Below, in pieces: positions 7,932-17,974 of a stretch of 64,000 nucleotides of DNA (position 1 is its first letter; every line of letters starts with the position of its first letter). The DNA is from JACDAN01 sp036554945 (GTDB taxonomy: Bacteria; Actinomycetota; Thermoleophilia; Gaiellales; Gaiellaceae). The translations under genes and the position numbers were made by a program. The stretch lies in assembly GCA_036554945.1 (NCBI GenBank), contig DATBMH010000110.1:21667-85666 (forward strand). The letters are read 5' to 3'. The notes beneath the pieces were generated by a model, which made no database searches, was not told where the DNA came from, and was given only the letters and a program-made list of their open reading frames with translations.

Positions 7932-9246
7932 CTGCTGCGAGCTGGGTGCCTTTCAGCGTGGTGGACGTCGCCCCGTCGATCTCGACGTGGACGAGCTCCC
8001 CCGGCGCGGCCGTGCCTGCGAAGTTGACGGTGGTGTTCCGGCGTGTCCGGCCGCGGAGCAGTGCCGGATCCGTGCGGCTCGGCCCCTCGACGAGGACCTC
8101 CTCGGTCCGGCCGATCCGGACCTGGTTGCGCTCGTCGGCGACTCGCTGGACGACGTCGATCAGCCGCTCGATCCGGTCGCGCTTCAGGTCCTCGGGCACC
8201 TGGCCGTCCATCGTCGCCGCCTCGGTGCCGCTCCTCGGTGAGAAGACGAAGGTGAAGGCGCTGTCGAACCCGATCTCCTCGACGGCCGAGACCGTCTGCA
8301 GGAAGTCCTCTTCGGTCTCGCCCGGGAAGCCGACAATGATGTCGGTCGTGAGCGCGAGGTCCGGGATCGCCGCCCGCATCTCGTCGACCAGGCGCAGGAA
8401 CCGCTCGCGACTGTAGGTCCGCCTCATCGCCTTCAGGATCCGCGTCGAGCCGGACTGGAGCGGCAGGTGCGCGTGCTCGCAGACCGCGTCGCACTCGGCC
8501 ATCGCCGCGATCACCGGCGCGCGGAAGTCCTTCGGGTGCGGGCTCGTGAACCGGATCCGGGCGATGCCGTCGACGGCGTCGCATGCCCGGAGCAGCTCGG
8601 CGAAGTCGGCCCGGATGTCCGGCAGGAGGTCACGCCCGTAGGAGTTGACGTTCTGGCCGAGGAGCGTGATCTCACGGACGCCGGCCTCGGCGAGGCGCGT
8701 GACCTCGGCGACGACCTCGCCCGGACGGCGGCTCTGCTCCCGTCCGCGGACGGACGGGACGATGCAGTAGGCGCACTTCGAGTTGCAGCCCATCGACACC
8801 TGGACCCAGCCCTGGAAGCGGCGCTCGCGGTGCATCGGCAGCAGGCTCGCGAAGGACCGCTCCACGAGGCCGAAGCGGCCACGTGTGACGCCCTCGCCGC
8901 CGGCGCCGAGCCACTCCCCGAGGTGCGGGATCGACCCCGGGCCGAACGCGACGTCGACGTACGGGTAGAGCTCGAAGAGCCGCTCGCGCTGCGCCTCGGC
9001 GTAGCAGCCGCCGACGGCGATCACCTTGCCCGGATCGCGCTCCTTCAGCGCGCGAGCCTGTGCGAGGTGGGCCGCGAAGCGCTGATCCGGCTTCTCGCGG
9101 ATCGTGCAGGTGTTGAAGACGAGGACGTCGGCCTCTGCCTGGACGGCCGACTCGCCCAGCCCCAGCTCCTCGAGCATGCCCTTGATGCGCTCGGAGTCGT
9201 GCGCGTTCATCTGGCAGCCGAACGTCGTGACGTGATAGCGCCTCAC
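7921..9246 (-). CDS. miaB: tRNA-2-methylthio-N6-dimethylallyladenosine synthase
   Basis: MiaB is a radical-SAM methylthiotransferase that converts i6A37 to ms2i6A37. It has the N-terminal UPF0004 domain with three cluster cysteines (FGCQMN, NTCTIRE, GGCYAE), the radical-SAM motif CNSKCAYC, and a C-terminal TRAM domain (about the last 65 residues). I prefer the GTG at 9244-9246, giving MRRYHVTTFGCQMN as in homologues. A GTG 12 bp upstream (9256-9258) is equally in frame. No Shine-Dalgarno is visible for either. TACAGT about 10 nt upstream of the chosen start could be a -10 element of a nearly leaderless transcript. Confidence 0.93.
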   Translation of the reverse strand: MRRYHVTTFGCQMNAHDSERIKGMLEELGLGESAVQAEADVLVFNTCTIREKPDQRFAAHLAQARALKERDPGKVIAVGGCYAEAQRERLFELYPYVDVAFGPGSIPHLGEWLGAGGEGVTRGRFGLVERSFASLLPMHRERRFQGWVQVSMGCNSKCAYCIVPSVRGREQSRRPGEVVAEVTRLAEAGVREITLLGQNVNSYGRDLLPDIRADFAELLRACDAVDGIARIRFTSPHPKDFRAPVIAAMAECDAVCEHAHLPLQSGSTRILKAMRRTYSRERFLRLVDEMRAAIPDLALTTDIIVGFPGETEEDFLQTVSAVEEIGFDSAFTFVFSPRSGTEAATMDGQVPEDLKRDRIERLIDVVQRVADERNQVRIGRTEEVLVEGPSRTDPALLRGRTRRNTTVNFAGTAAPGELVHVEIDGATSTTLKGTQLAAVAA

Positions 9247-9348
9247 CGGTGAAAACACTGTATCGGCGCGGTAGTCGCGCTTTGGATTTCACGGCGGCCG
9301 TTATAGGCTGGCCATGTCCGTTTTCGCCACCTTCTTGGGGAGAGGTAC

Positions 9349-12300
9349 ATGCATCCACTTGCGGTCGTCCGCGTTCGGGCGCGCGTGCTCTTCGGCGCCG
9401 TCGCCCTTGCCCTCGTTCTCGCGACCTTCCTCGTCGCCTCAGCGGGCGCGGTCAGCGCCAACCTCGTCGTCAGCCAGGTCTACGGCGGCGGCGGGAATGC
9501 GAGCGCGCCGTACCTGAACGACTACATCGAGGTCTTCAACCGCGGCACCGGCTCGGTCTCGCTCGACGGGATGTCGCTGCAGTACGCCAGTGCGACAGGC
9601 ACCGGGAACTTCGGGGCCAACTCCGCCCAGCTCACCGAGCTGAGCGGGACGCTGGCTCCGGGTCAGTACCTCCTCGTCCAGCAGGCGTCCGGCGGCACGA
9701 ACGGCGTTCCCCTCCCCACGCCGGACATCGTCGACCCGACGCCGATCAACATGTCCGGGACTGCGGGCAAGGTCGTCATCGCGACCGGGACGACCACGCT
9801 CGGCTGCAACGGCGGCTCGGCGCCGTGCGACGCGGCGGCGACGGCGCGCATCGTCGACCTCGTGGGCTACGGCAACGCGAACTTCTTCGAGGGCCCGGGC
9901 GCTGCGCCCACGCTCTCGAACACGCTGGCAGCCTTCCGGGGAGCCAACGGCTGCGCGGACACGGACAACAACCAGGCGGACTTCGCGGCAGCCGCTCCCG
10001 CCCCGCGGAACACCGCGTCGCCGTTCGCGAACTGCGTCGCCGACCTGGCGCCGACGGTCACGGACACGACGCCGGACGACGGCGCGACGGGCGTCGAGCT
10101 CGACAGCAACATCACCGTGACCTTCAGCGAGCCGGTGAACGTCAGCGGGAGCTGGTTCGCGATCTCGTGCTCGAGCTCGCTCAACCACGCGGCGACCGTG
10201 TCGGGCGGCCCGACGACCTTCACGCTCGACCCGACGACCGACTTCGTCACAGCCGAGAGCTGCAGCGTGGCGCTCGTCGGCGCGCAGATCTCCGACCAGG
10301 ACACCGACGATCCTCCGGACACGGTCGCGGGGAACCCGTCCTGGACGTTCACGACGGCCACCCCGCCGGTCGAGATCCACGAGATCCAGGGCGCTGCGCA
10401 CACATCCCCGCTGCTGGGCGACGCGGTCTCGGGCGTCACCGGGATCGTGACCGCGAAGCGGAGCAACGGCTTCTACTTCCAGGACCCGACGCCGGACGCC
10501 GACTCGAGCACGTCCGAGGGTCTCTTCGTCTTCACCTCCTCGGCACCGACGGTGAACGTCGGCGACTCGGTGCGGGTGAGCGGCACCGTGGTCGAGTTCC
10601 GCCCCGGCGGGGCGTCGAGCGCCAACCTCACCCTGACCGAGATCGGCGGCCCGACGATCAACGTGCTCTCGACCGGGAACCCGGTCCCCGCGCCGACGGT
10701 GATCGGCGCCGGCGGCCGCACGCCTCCGACGTCGGTGATCGACAACGACTCCTTCGCGACCTTCGACCCGGCGCAGGACGGGATCGACTTCTACGAGAGC
10801 CTCGAGGCCATGTCGGTCCAGGTCGACAACCCGGTCGTCGTCGGCCCGCGCAACAACTTCGGCGAGATCTTCGTGCTCGCCGACGACGGCGCCGGCGCCG
10901 GCCCGCGGACGGCCAGGGGCGGCATCGTGATCCAGCCGGACGACTTCAACCCCGAGCGGATCCAGTTCGACGACGCGATCCTGAGCAACTCCACGCCGAA
11001 CGCGAGCGTGGGCGACCACTTCACCGGCGCCGCGATGGGCATCGTGGACTACGACTTCGGGAACTTCGAGGTCAACCTCACGGCGCCGCTGACCGTCGTG
11101 CCCGGCGGGCTCGCCCGCGAGACCACCGGCGCACCGGCCGGGAACGAGCTCTCGGTCGCGACCTACAACGTCGAGAACCTCGACGCCAACGAGCCCCAGT
11201 CGAAGTTCGACGCGATCGCAGCTCAGATCGTGAACAACCTGCGCTCGCCGGACATCCTGTCGCTGGAGGAGATCCAGGACAACAACGGCGCCACCAACGA
11301 CTCGGTCGTGGACGCCAACCTCACGCTCGACAAGCTCGTCAACTCGATCGCGGGAGCCGGCGGCCCGAGCTACCAGTACCGCCAGATCAACCCGGTGGAC
11401 GACGCCGACGGCGGTGAGCCGGGCGGGAACATCCGGGTGGGCTTCCTCTTCCGCACCGACCGCGGCGTGGCGTTCGTCGACCGGCCCGGCGGCGGCTCGA
11501 CGAACCCGACCGGGATCGTCAACGGCCCGGACGGCCCGGAGCTCACGTTCAGCCCGGGTCGCGTCGACCCGGCGAACACCGCCTGGGAGGCGAGCCGCAA
11601 GCCGCTCGCGGGCGAGTTCACCTTCCGCGGCGAGAAGTTCTTCCTGATCACGAACCACTTCAACTCGAAGGGCGGCGACAATCCGCTCTTCGGGCGCTTC
11701 CAGCCGCCGGTCCGGGTGACCGAGGTCCAGCGGCACCAGCAAGCGCAGATCGTGAACGCCTTCGTGGACTCGATTCGCGCACTCGACACCGACGCGAACG
11801 TGATCGTCCTGGGCGACATCAACGACTTCGAGTTCTCACAGACGATGGAGCTCGTCGAGGGCGGCGTCATGACCGCCCTGATGAAGACCCTCCCGCAGCT
11901 CGAGCGCTACAGCTACGTGTTCGAGGGGAACTCGCAGTCGCTCGACCACATCGTCGTCACCAACAACCTGCTCGGCAAGCCGTTCTCGTACGACGCGGTG
12001 CACATCAACGCCGAGTTCCACGACCAGCTCTCCGACCACGACCCGCAGGTCGCGCGCCTGCTCGTGAACGCAGCGCCGACCGTGGACGCGGGCGGGCCGT
12101 ACACGGTCGCCGAGGGCGGCTCGGTGTCGCTGACCGCCACCGGATCCGACTCCGACGGCGATGCGCTCACGTACAGCTGGGATCTCGACGGCAACGGCTC
12201 GTTCGAGACCGCCGGACAGAGCGTCGTGTACACGGCCGGGGACGGGCCGGCGAGCCCGACCGTCCGCGTGCAGGTGAGCGACGGCACCTCGACCGGCGTG

Positions 12301-12831
12301 GACGAGGCCACGGTGAACGTCACCAACGTGGCGCCGACGGCGACCTTCGTCACTCCGGCATCGTCGTTCGCCGGCTTCCCGTTCACGATCGCGCTGACCG
12401 GGGCGAGTGACCCCTCCGCCGCGGACACGGCCGCCGGCTTCCAGTACGCGTTCGACTGCGGCTCCGGGTACGCGGCGTTCGGCTCTGCGTCGAGCGCGTC
12501 CTGCGCGACCACGGACGTCGGCACGCGCACCGTCCGCGGGCAGATCCGCGACAAGGACGGCGGCGTCACCGAGTACACGGCGACGGTCGCGGTCGTCGTC
12601 ACCTTCGACAGCCTCTGCGACCTCGTGCGGGCGTACTCGTCCAAGCCGGCCGTCTCCCACGCGGCCTGCGCGCTGCTCGCCGCGGCCGAGCGGGCCCGGT
12701 CGCCGCTGGCCCGCGAGCTCCTGCTCATTGCGTTCAGGGTGCTCGTCGTCGCATCGAGCGGCAACAAGTCGATCCACGCGTTCACGCCGACGGAGGGCGA
12801 GACCCTCATCCGGCTGTCGCGTTCGCTGTAA
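9349..12831 (+). CDS. Secreted multidomain nuclease (ExeM/NucH-like endonuclease/exonuclease/phosphatase)
   Basis: A 1160-residue secreted protein with a good ribosome-binding site (GGGGAGAGG) before ATG 9349. Order of parts: signal peptide (about 1-36), lamin-tail-like domain starting NLVVSQVYGGGG (about 38-150), Ig-like domain (about 228-345), an OB-fold-like DNA-binding region of the ExeM type (about 350-590), a DNase I-like EEP domain (about 600-905), a PKD domain (about 908-1000) and a C-terminal region without clear assignment. EEP residues are visible in ATYNVENL, SLEEIQD, NHFNSKGGD, VLGDIND and SDHDPQV. It probably degrades extracellular DNA. No sortase or membrane anchor is seen, so it is likely released. 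It is an isolated plus-strand gene. Confidence 0.88.
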   Translation: MHPLAVVRVRARVLFGAVALALVLATFLVASAGAVSANLVVSQVYGGGGNASAPYLNDYIEVFNRGTGSVSLDGMSLQYASATGTGNFGANSAQLTELSGTLAPGQYLLVQQASGGTNGVPLPTPDIVDPTPINMSGTAGKVVIATGTTTLGCNGGSAPCDAAATARIVDLVGYGNANFFEGPGAAPTLSNTLAAFRGANGCADTDNNQADFAAAAPAPRNTASPFANCVADLAPTVTDTTPDDGATGVELDSNITVTFSEPVNVSGSWFAISCSSSLNHAATVSGGPTTFTLDPTTDFVTAESCSVALVGAQISDQDTDDPPDTVAGNPSWTFTTATPPVEIHEIQGAAHTSPLLGDAVSGVTGIVTAKRSNGFYFQDPTPDADSSTSEGLFVFTSSAPTVNVGDSVRVSGTVVEFRPGGASSANLTLTEIGGPTINVLSTGNPVPAPTVIGAGGRTPPTSVIDNDSFATFDPAQDGIDFYESLEAMSVQVDNPVVVGPRNNFGEIFVLADDGAGAGPRTARGGIVIQPDDFNPERIQFDDAILSNSTPNASVGDHFTGAAMGIVDYDFGNFEVNLTAPLTVVPGGLARETTGAPAGNELSVATYNVENLDANEPQSKFDAIAAQIVNNLRSPDILSLEEIQDNNGATNDSVVDANLTLDKLVNSIAGAGGPSYQYRQINPVDDADGGEPGGNIRVGFLFRTDRGVAFVDRPGGGSTNPTGIVNGPDGPELTFSPGRVDPANTAWEASRKPLAGEFTFRGEKFFLITNHFNSKGGDNPLFGRFQPPVRVTEVQRHQQAQIVNAFVDSIRALDTDANVIVLGDINDFEFSQTMELVEGGVMTALMKTLPQLERYSYVFEGNSQSLDHIVVTNNLLGKPFSYDAVHINAEFHDQLSDHDPQVARLLVNAAPTVDAGGPYTVAEGGSVSLTATGSDSDGDALTYSWDLDGNGSFETAGQSVVYTAGDGPASPTVRVQVSDGTSTGVDEATVNVTNVAPTATFVTPASSFAGFPFTIALTGASDPSAADTAAGFQYAFDCGSGYAAFGSASSASCATTDVGTRTVRGQIRDKDGGVTEYTATVAVVVTFDSLCDLVRAYSSKPAVSHAACALLAAAERARSPLARELLLIAFRVLVVASSGNKSIHAFTPTEGETLIRLSRSL

Positions 12832-12840
12832 GGCCCAGCT

Positions 12841-12872
12841 GGGGGAGCCGCCTTCGGCGGCTCCCCCTTTTT
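12841..12872 (+). terminator. Intrinsic terminator of the nuclease gene
   Basis: A perfect 12-bp stem, GGGGGAGCCGCC paired with GGCGGCTCCCCC around TTC (a UUCG tetraloop in the alternative 11-bp pairing), is followed directly by TTTTT. It begins 9 bp after the nuclease stop codon. It is the clearest rho-independent terminator on the plus strand. Confidence 0.92.
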
Positions 12873-12879
12873 CGATCGA

Positions 12880-12910
12880 GCCGCGGAACGAGCTGAGCCC
12901 GTTCCGCGGC
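12880..12910. repeat. Dispersed hairpin element, copy A (GCGGAACG...CGTTCCGC)
   Basis: An inverted repeat, GCCGCGGAACG paired with CGTTCCGCGGC around AGCTGAGCC, lies 3 bp downstream of the rny stop. It may act as the rny 3' terminator or stabiliser, although no T-run follows on the minus strand. A nearly identical sequence recurs at 38887-38914, with 25 of 28 aligned positions the same by eye. Confidence 0.6.
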
Positions 12911-12913
12911 CGA

Positions 12914-14443
12914 CTACTTCGCGAGCTCGGTCGCGCGCGACTCGCGGATGACCGTGACCTTGATCTGCCCCGGGTACTCGAGCTCCTGCTCGATGTCCCG
13001 CGCGATCTCGTGCGAGAGGAGCACGGCGCCGTCGTCGTCGATCTCCCCGGGCTTCACGATCACGCGGATCTCCCGGCCGGCCTGCAGCGCGTACACCTTC
13101 TCGACCCCGTTCTTGCGGGCCGCGATCTCCTCGAGGGCCTCCAGGCGCTTGATGTAGTTCTCGAGCGTGTCGCCGCGGGCCCCCGGCCGCGACCCGGAGA
13201 TCGCGTCCGCCGCGACGACCAGGACCGCCTCGACCGTCTGCGGCTGCACCTCGTAGTGGTGCGCCGCGATCGCGTGCACGACCGCCTCGGACTCGCCGTA
13301 GCGCTTCGCGAAGTCGGCGGAGATCTGCGCGTGTGAGCCCTCGATCTCGTGCGTCAGCGCCTTGCCGAGGTCGTGGAGCAGCGCGGCGCGCTTGGCGGTG
13401 CGCACACCCGCGTCCAGCTCGACGGCCATGATCCCGGCGAGGTGGACGACCTCGAGCGTGTGCTTGAGGACGTTCTGGCCGTAGCTCGTACGGTAGTGGA
13501 GCCGGCCGAGGATCTTCACGAGCTCGGGGTTGAACTCTCCGGCGTTGGCCTCGAAGACGGCCTGCTCGCCGGCCTGGCGGATGTGGTCCTCGATCTCCGC
13601 CTTCGACTGGTAGTACATCTCCTCGATGCGAGCCGGTTGGATCCGGCCGTCCTCGATCAACTTGCCGAGGGTGAGCCGGGCGATCTCGCGGCGGATGCCG
13701 TCGAACGAGGAGAGCACGACGGCTTGCGGGGTGTCGTCGATGATGATGTCGACGCCCGTCAGGTGCTCGAGCGTGCGGATGTTGCGGCCCTCGCGGCCGA
13801 TGATCCGGCCCTTCATGTCGTCGCTGGGGAGCTCGACGACCGATGACGTCGTCTCCGCGGCGTGGCTGGCGGCGACCCGCTGGAGGGCGTCGGCGACCAG
13901 GTTCCGGGCGCGGCGCCTCGCTTCGACCTGCGCCTCCTCCTCGAGCTGGCGGACTCGGCGGGCCAGGTCGTGGCGGATCAGGCCCTCCGCCCGGTCGAGC
14001 AGCTCGCCCTTCGCCTCGTTCATGGTCAGGCCGGAGACGCGCTCCAGCTCGGCGAGCTCGCGGTCCTTCGCCTCCTTGAGGTCGCCCTGGAGCTCCTTGA
14101 TGTGGGTCTCGCGGTCGGCGAGGCCCTGCTCGCGCCGCAGGAGCTCCGTCAGCTTCCCCTCGAGCTCGTCCTGCTTGGCGAGGACACGCTCCTCGAGCCG
14201 CGTGATCTGGCCGCGGCGTTCCTGTGCGTCCTTCTCGGCCTCGGCCCGGACCCTGACCGCCTGCTCGCGCGCCTCGATCTCGGCCTCGCGTCGCAGGTTG
14301 TCCGCCTCGCGCTTCGCGTTGTTGATCAGCTCGTCGCGCCGTGCCGCCGCCTCACCGAGGCTGGAGCGGCCGAGCAGCTGCATGACGACGAGCAGGGCGG
14401 CGGCTCCGATGACGATGCCGATGGCGATTCCGGCGACGAGCAT
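12914..14443 (-). CDS. rny: Ribonuclease Y
   Basis: RNase Y is a membrane-anchored endoribonuclease that starts mRNA decay. I place the start at ATG 14441-14443 (MLVAGIAIG), which follows AAGGAG at 5 nt spacing; a GTG/ATG further upstream gives an unlikely extension. The 509-residue protein has one N-terminal membrane segment, a long charged coiled coil (about 30-190), a KH domain with GRIIGREGRNIR, and an HD domain with LLHDLGKALTHE. Most high-GC actinobacteria rely on RNase E/G and J, so RNase Y here fits a deep-branching lineage. It follows recX and recA on the same strand after a 216-bp gap. Confidence 0.95.
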   Translation of the reverse strand: MLVAGIAIGIVIGAAALLVVMQLLGRSSLGEAAARRDELINNAKREADNLRREAEIEAREQAVRVRAEAEKDAQERRGQITRLEERVLAKQDELEGKLTELLRREQGLADRETHIKELQGDLKEAKDRELAELERVSGLTMNEAKGELLDRAEGLIRHDLARRVRQLEEEAQVEARRRARNLVADALQRVAASHAAETTSSVVELPSDDMKGRIIGREGRNIRTLEHLTGVDIIIDDTPQAVVLSSFDGIRREIARLTLGKLIEDGRIQPARIEEMYYQSKAEIEDHIRQAGEQAVFEANAGEFNPELVKILGRLHYRTSYGQNVLKHTLEVVHLAGIMAVELDAGVRTAKRAALLHDLGKALTHEIEGSHAQISADFAKRYGESEAVVHAIAAHHYEVQPQTVEAVLVVAADAISGSRPGARGDTLENYIKRLEALEEIAARKNGVEKVYALQAGREIRVIVKPGEIDDDGAVLLSHEIARDIEQELEYPGQIKVTVIRESRATELAK

Positions 14444-14659
14444 GGGCGCTCCTTCGGGGTCGGATACCACCCGCCATCGGGCCTGAGCAGAGCGCTCTGA
14501 TTCCGCAGCCGTCATCGACGGCCGCGCCGTTCGGTGCCGCTAGCGACCTGGGGCTAGCGCCGCCTCCGCCGCATCGCTGGTTTGCGTCTTCATCAGTGAA
14601 CGGTCTCGACTGGTTTCAGAAAGCGTCTCTGTGCAGGAAAAATGTCGGGTGAAGCTCCC
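14444..14659. other. rny-recX intergenic region
   Basis: This 216-bp gap lies upstream of rny and downstream of recX. It holds the rny ribosome-binding site and a 7-bp inverted repeat, CGCTAGC and GCTAGCG around 8 nt (14538-14559). The part next to recX is locally richer in A and T than the surrounding genes (14570-14660), where an rny promoter would be expected. I cannot fix a convincing -35/-10 pair. Confidence 0.4.
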
Positions 14660-15070
14660 TCAGCATACCGGATCGTCGACGAGCGACTCGATCGACTCCC
14701 GGCAGAACCCCTTCGAGCTCAGGTAACGGAGCGCACGGTCGTCTCCGCCGCGGCGCCGGAAGATACGCGCGGCCCGCTCGGACTCCGGCTCGAGCCCCTC
14801 GACGAGCGTGTCGATCACGTCGGCGTCGATCCCGTGGCGACGCAGGTCGTTGCGGATGAGGGAGTCGCTGCCGTTCTTGGATGCGAGCCCGCGGGCCCTC
14901 GCCTCCGCGAACCGCTCGTCCGAGAGCAGGCCGCAGTCTGCGAGCTCGTCGAGCGTGGCGACGCGCTCGTCCGCCGAGATGCCGGCTCGCTCGAGCCGCC
15001 GCTCCAGCTCCCGTCGGGACCGGTCCCGGTGGTTCAGCGCCCTGAGCGCGAGCTCCCGCGCCTCGGCCAT
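14660..15070 (-). CDS. recX: Regulatory protein RecX
   Basis: RecX binds RecA filaments and limits their activity. The 136-residue helical protein has the RecX pattern: ALNHRDRSRRELERRL, LLSDERFAEARARG, NDLRRHGID and a C-terminal repeat ending LSSKGFCRESIESLV. It starts with ATG at 15068-15070, 3 bp after the recA stop, so both are expressed together. The length is at the short end for the family. Confidence 0.92.
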   Translation of the reverse strand: MAEARELALRALNHRDRSRRELERRLERAGISADERVATLDELADCGLLSDERFAEARARGLASKNGSDSLIRNDLRRHGIDADVIDTLVEGLEPESERAARIFRRRGGDDRALRYLSSKGFCRESIESLVDDPVC

Positions 15071-15073
15071 CGC

Positions 15074-16150
<1,077 letters not shown>

Positions 16151-16154
16151 CCCA

Positions 16155-16706
16155 TCAACCTCCTAGCGGTACCGATTCCAAGACTTCGTACTGCGCCCCG
16201 GTCGGCCGCAGGGCTGACATGTAAACAGCCGCGTCGGACGGTCGAAAGCGCCCCAGGTCGGGCACGGGCGGGTCGAGCCTGGGCCTCGAGCGGAAGCGCA
16301 GAACGGTGACGTGCGGGAGCCACGGACGCTGCTCGCGCTCGTACACGCCGAGCCCCTCGAGGGCGTCGAACAGGCGCGCTGCAAGCCGGGTCCCCTCCCC
16401 CGTCGCGTCGTCGAGGACGACCATGCCGACGCTGCGCGTCTCCCGGTAGCGGACGGCCGCGAAGCCGATCTCACCGGCCTCGGCGGCCGCCTCGCGGAGG
16501 GCGCCGGCGATCGGCCCCAACTCGGCTGCGGGCCGGGATCCGAGGAACGCGAGGGTGACGTGAAGGTGCCCGCGCGGGACGGCTCTCCCCGCGCCGAGGT
16601 TCGCCGACTGCCAGCGTTCGAGCGCGTCGAGGGCGGCGTCCGGAATTCGAAGGGCACAGAAGAGGCGCAGGCGTTCACGACCCCCGACGCTACCGGCCGA
16701 CGTCAC
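16155..16706 (-). CDS. thpR: RNA 2',3'-cyclic phosphodiesterase (2H family)
   Basis: The 183-residue protein belongs to the 2H phosphoesterases that open 2',3'-cyclic phosphates on RNA. Both signature HxT motifs are present: HLHVTLAFLG and PHVTVLRF. The start is GTG at 16704-16706, overlapping the cinA stop as GTGA; a long upstream extension in the same frame lies inside cinA and is not real. It sits between cinA and recA, a common actinobacterial order. Confidence 0.9.
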   Translation of the reverse strand: MTSAGSVGGRERLRLFCALRIPDAALDALERWQSANLGAGRAVPRGHLHVTLAFLGSRPAAELGPIAGALREAAAEAGEIGFAAVRYRETRSVGMVVLDDATGEGTRLAARLFDALEGLGVYEREQRPWLPHVTVLRFRSRPRLDPPVPDLGRFRPSDAAVYMSALRPTGAQYEVLESVPLGG

Positions 16707-17974
16707 GCCTGTGTGTGCCGGCTCTGTGTCAGAAGACGCCGCAGGAGATGGAGCGACGAGGCGGCCGCTCGGCGGCGCACGGCGTCCCGGTCGCCGGGAA
16801 GATGCACCTCGAGCGCCTGCTCGGACTTGGGCCCGCTCGCGTGCAGGTAGACGAGCCCGACGGGCTTGTCCGGACTGCCGCCTCCGGGCCCCGCCACGCC
16901 GGTGACGGAGACCGCGACGTCGGCGCCGAGCCGCCGTTGCGCACCCTCGGCCATCGCCTCGGCCACCTCCGCCGAGACGGCTCCGTGCCGCTCCAGGAGC
17001 TCTTCCCGGACGTCCAGCAGCTCCCGCTTGAGCCGGTCGTCGTAGGCCACGACGCCGCCCAGGAACGCCTCGCTGGACCCGGGAACCGACGTCAGCCGGG
17101 CCGCGACGATCCCGCCCGTGCACGACTCCGCAGCGGCCAGAGACACGCCCTGCTCCCGCGCCAGGTCGAGCACGATGGCCTCGACCGGGCGCTCGTCCTC
17201 GGCGAAGAGCGCCTGCGGCAGCTCCTCGGCGAGCGCGGCGCGGAGCCGGTCGGCCCGCTCCTCCGCACCGGGCTGCACGACGAGGTCGACCTGGACCTCG
17301 AGGTCGTGCGCGCAGATCGTGATGTCCACGCCTTCCTGCTCGCCTCCAGCGCCCTCGACGACACGGGCCACCGCGGACTCGGGGAGCCCGAAGAAGCGCA
17401 GCATCCGGTGGTCGGGGCTGCTGGCCGCCTCCAGCACTGCCTGCAGCGGCCCGGTCTCGAGCGCGCGGAGCCAGAGCCGCTGCAGCTCCCCGGGCGGCCC
17501 TGGGAGGACGACGACGACGGTCCCGTCCACCTCGACCACGAGCCCCGGCGCCGTGCCGGCGAGGCCCAGCGACGTGGCCCCCTCGGGGATCGTCGCCTGC
17601 TTGCGCACACCGGCCTCGAACTCCTCGTACGGACGCCGAAAGCGGGCGGAGAGCCCACGCACGACCTGCGCGATCTCGGCCTCCAGCACGGGATCGACGA
17701 CGAGCTCGCGTCCGGCGACGAGGGCGAGCATCTCCACCGTCCGGTCGTCGTGTGTGGGCCCCAGCCCGCCCGACGTCAGGACGAGGTCGGCGGCGAGGGC
17801 CTCCCGAAACGCCCCCTCGAGCGCCTCCGGCCGGTCGCCGACGACCAGCACGCGCTGCGGCTCGATCCCGCGGGTGCTCAGCTCGCGGGCGAGGAATGGC
17901 CCGTTCTCGTCCGTCCGCCCGCCGCGGACCAGCTCGCTGCCCGTGACGAGAACAACCGCTGTCGGCCGGCTCAA
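16703..17974 (-). CDS. cinA: CinA family protein (nicotinamide-nucleotide amidohydrolase/ADP-ribose-cleaving)
   Basis: CinA combines an N-terminal MoCF-like domain (TSGGLGPTHDDRTVE) with a C-terminal NMN deamidase domain (ESCTGG, GGVVAYDDRLKRELL and GVAGPGG). Bacterial CinA recycles NMN to NaMN, and the name comes from its link to competence and recA. The 423-residue length is normal. I place the start at TTG 17972-17974, which overlaps the rodZ-like stop as TTGA; the first residues LSRPTAVVLVTGSEL match the family start. The gene is followed by thpR and recA. Confidence 0.92.
   Translation of the reverse strand: MSRPTAVVLVTGSELVRGGRTDENGPFLARELSTRGIEPQRVLVVGDRPEALEGAFREALAADLVLTSGGLGPTHDDRTVEMLALVAGRELVVDPVLEAEIAQVVRGLSARFRRPYEEFEAGVRKQATIPEGATSLGLAGTAPGLVVEVDGTVVVVLPGPPGELQRLWLRALETGPLQAVLEAASSPDHRMLRFFGLPESAVARVVEGAGGEQEGVDITICAHDLEVQVDLVVQPGAEERADRLRAALAEELPQALFAEDERPVEAIVLDLAREQGVSLAAAESCTGGIVAARLTSVPGSSEAFLGGVVAYDDRLKRELLDVREELLERHGAVSAEVAEAMAEGAQRRLGADVAVSVTGVAGPGGGSPDKPVGLVYLHASGPKSEQALEVHLPGDRDAVRRRAAASSLHLLRRLLTQSRHTQA

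Noticed and set aside
9282..9307. Promoter TTGGAT-TATAGG before the secreted nuclease
   Set aside because: The spacing is only 14 bp and the -10 match is weak. The true promoter is probably nearby, but I cannot support this one.
9439..11742. Long minus-strand frame opposite the secreted nuclease
   Set aside because: The protein has Arg/Val/Asp-rich shadow composition with no motifs, while the plus strand encodes a clear multidomain nuclease.
14538..14559. CGCTAGC/GCTAGCG inverted repeat upstream of rny as a terminator
   Set aside because: The stem is only 7 bp with an 8-nt loop and no T-run; evidence is too weak.
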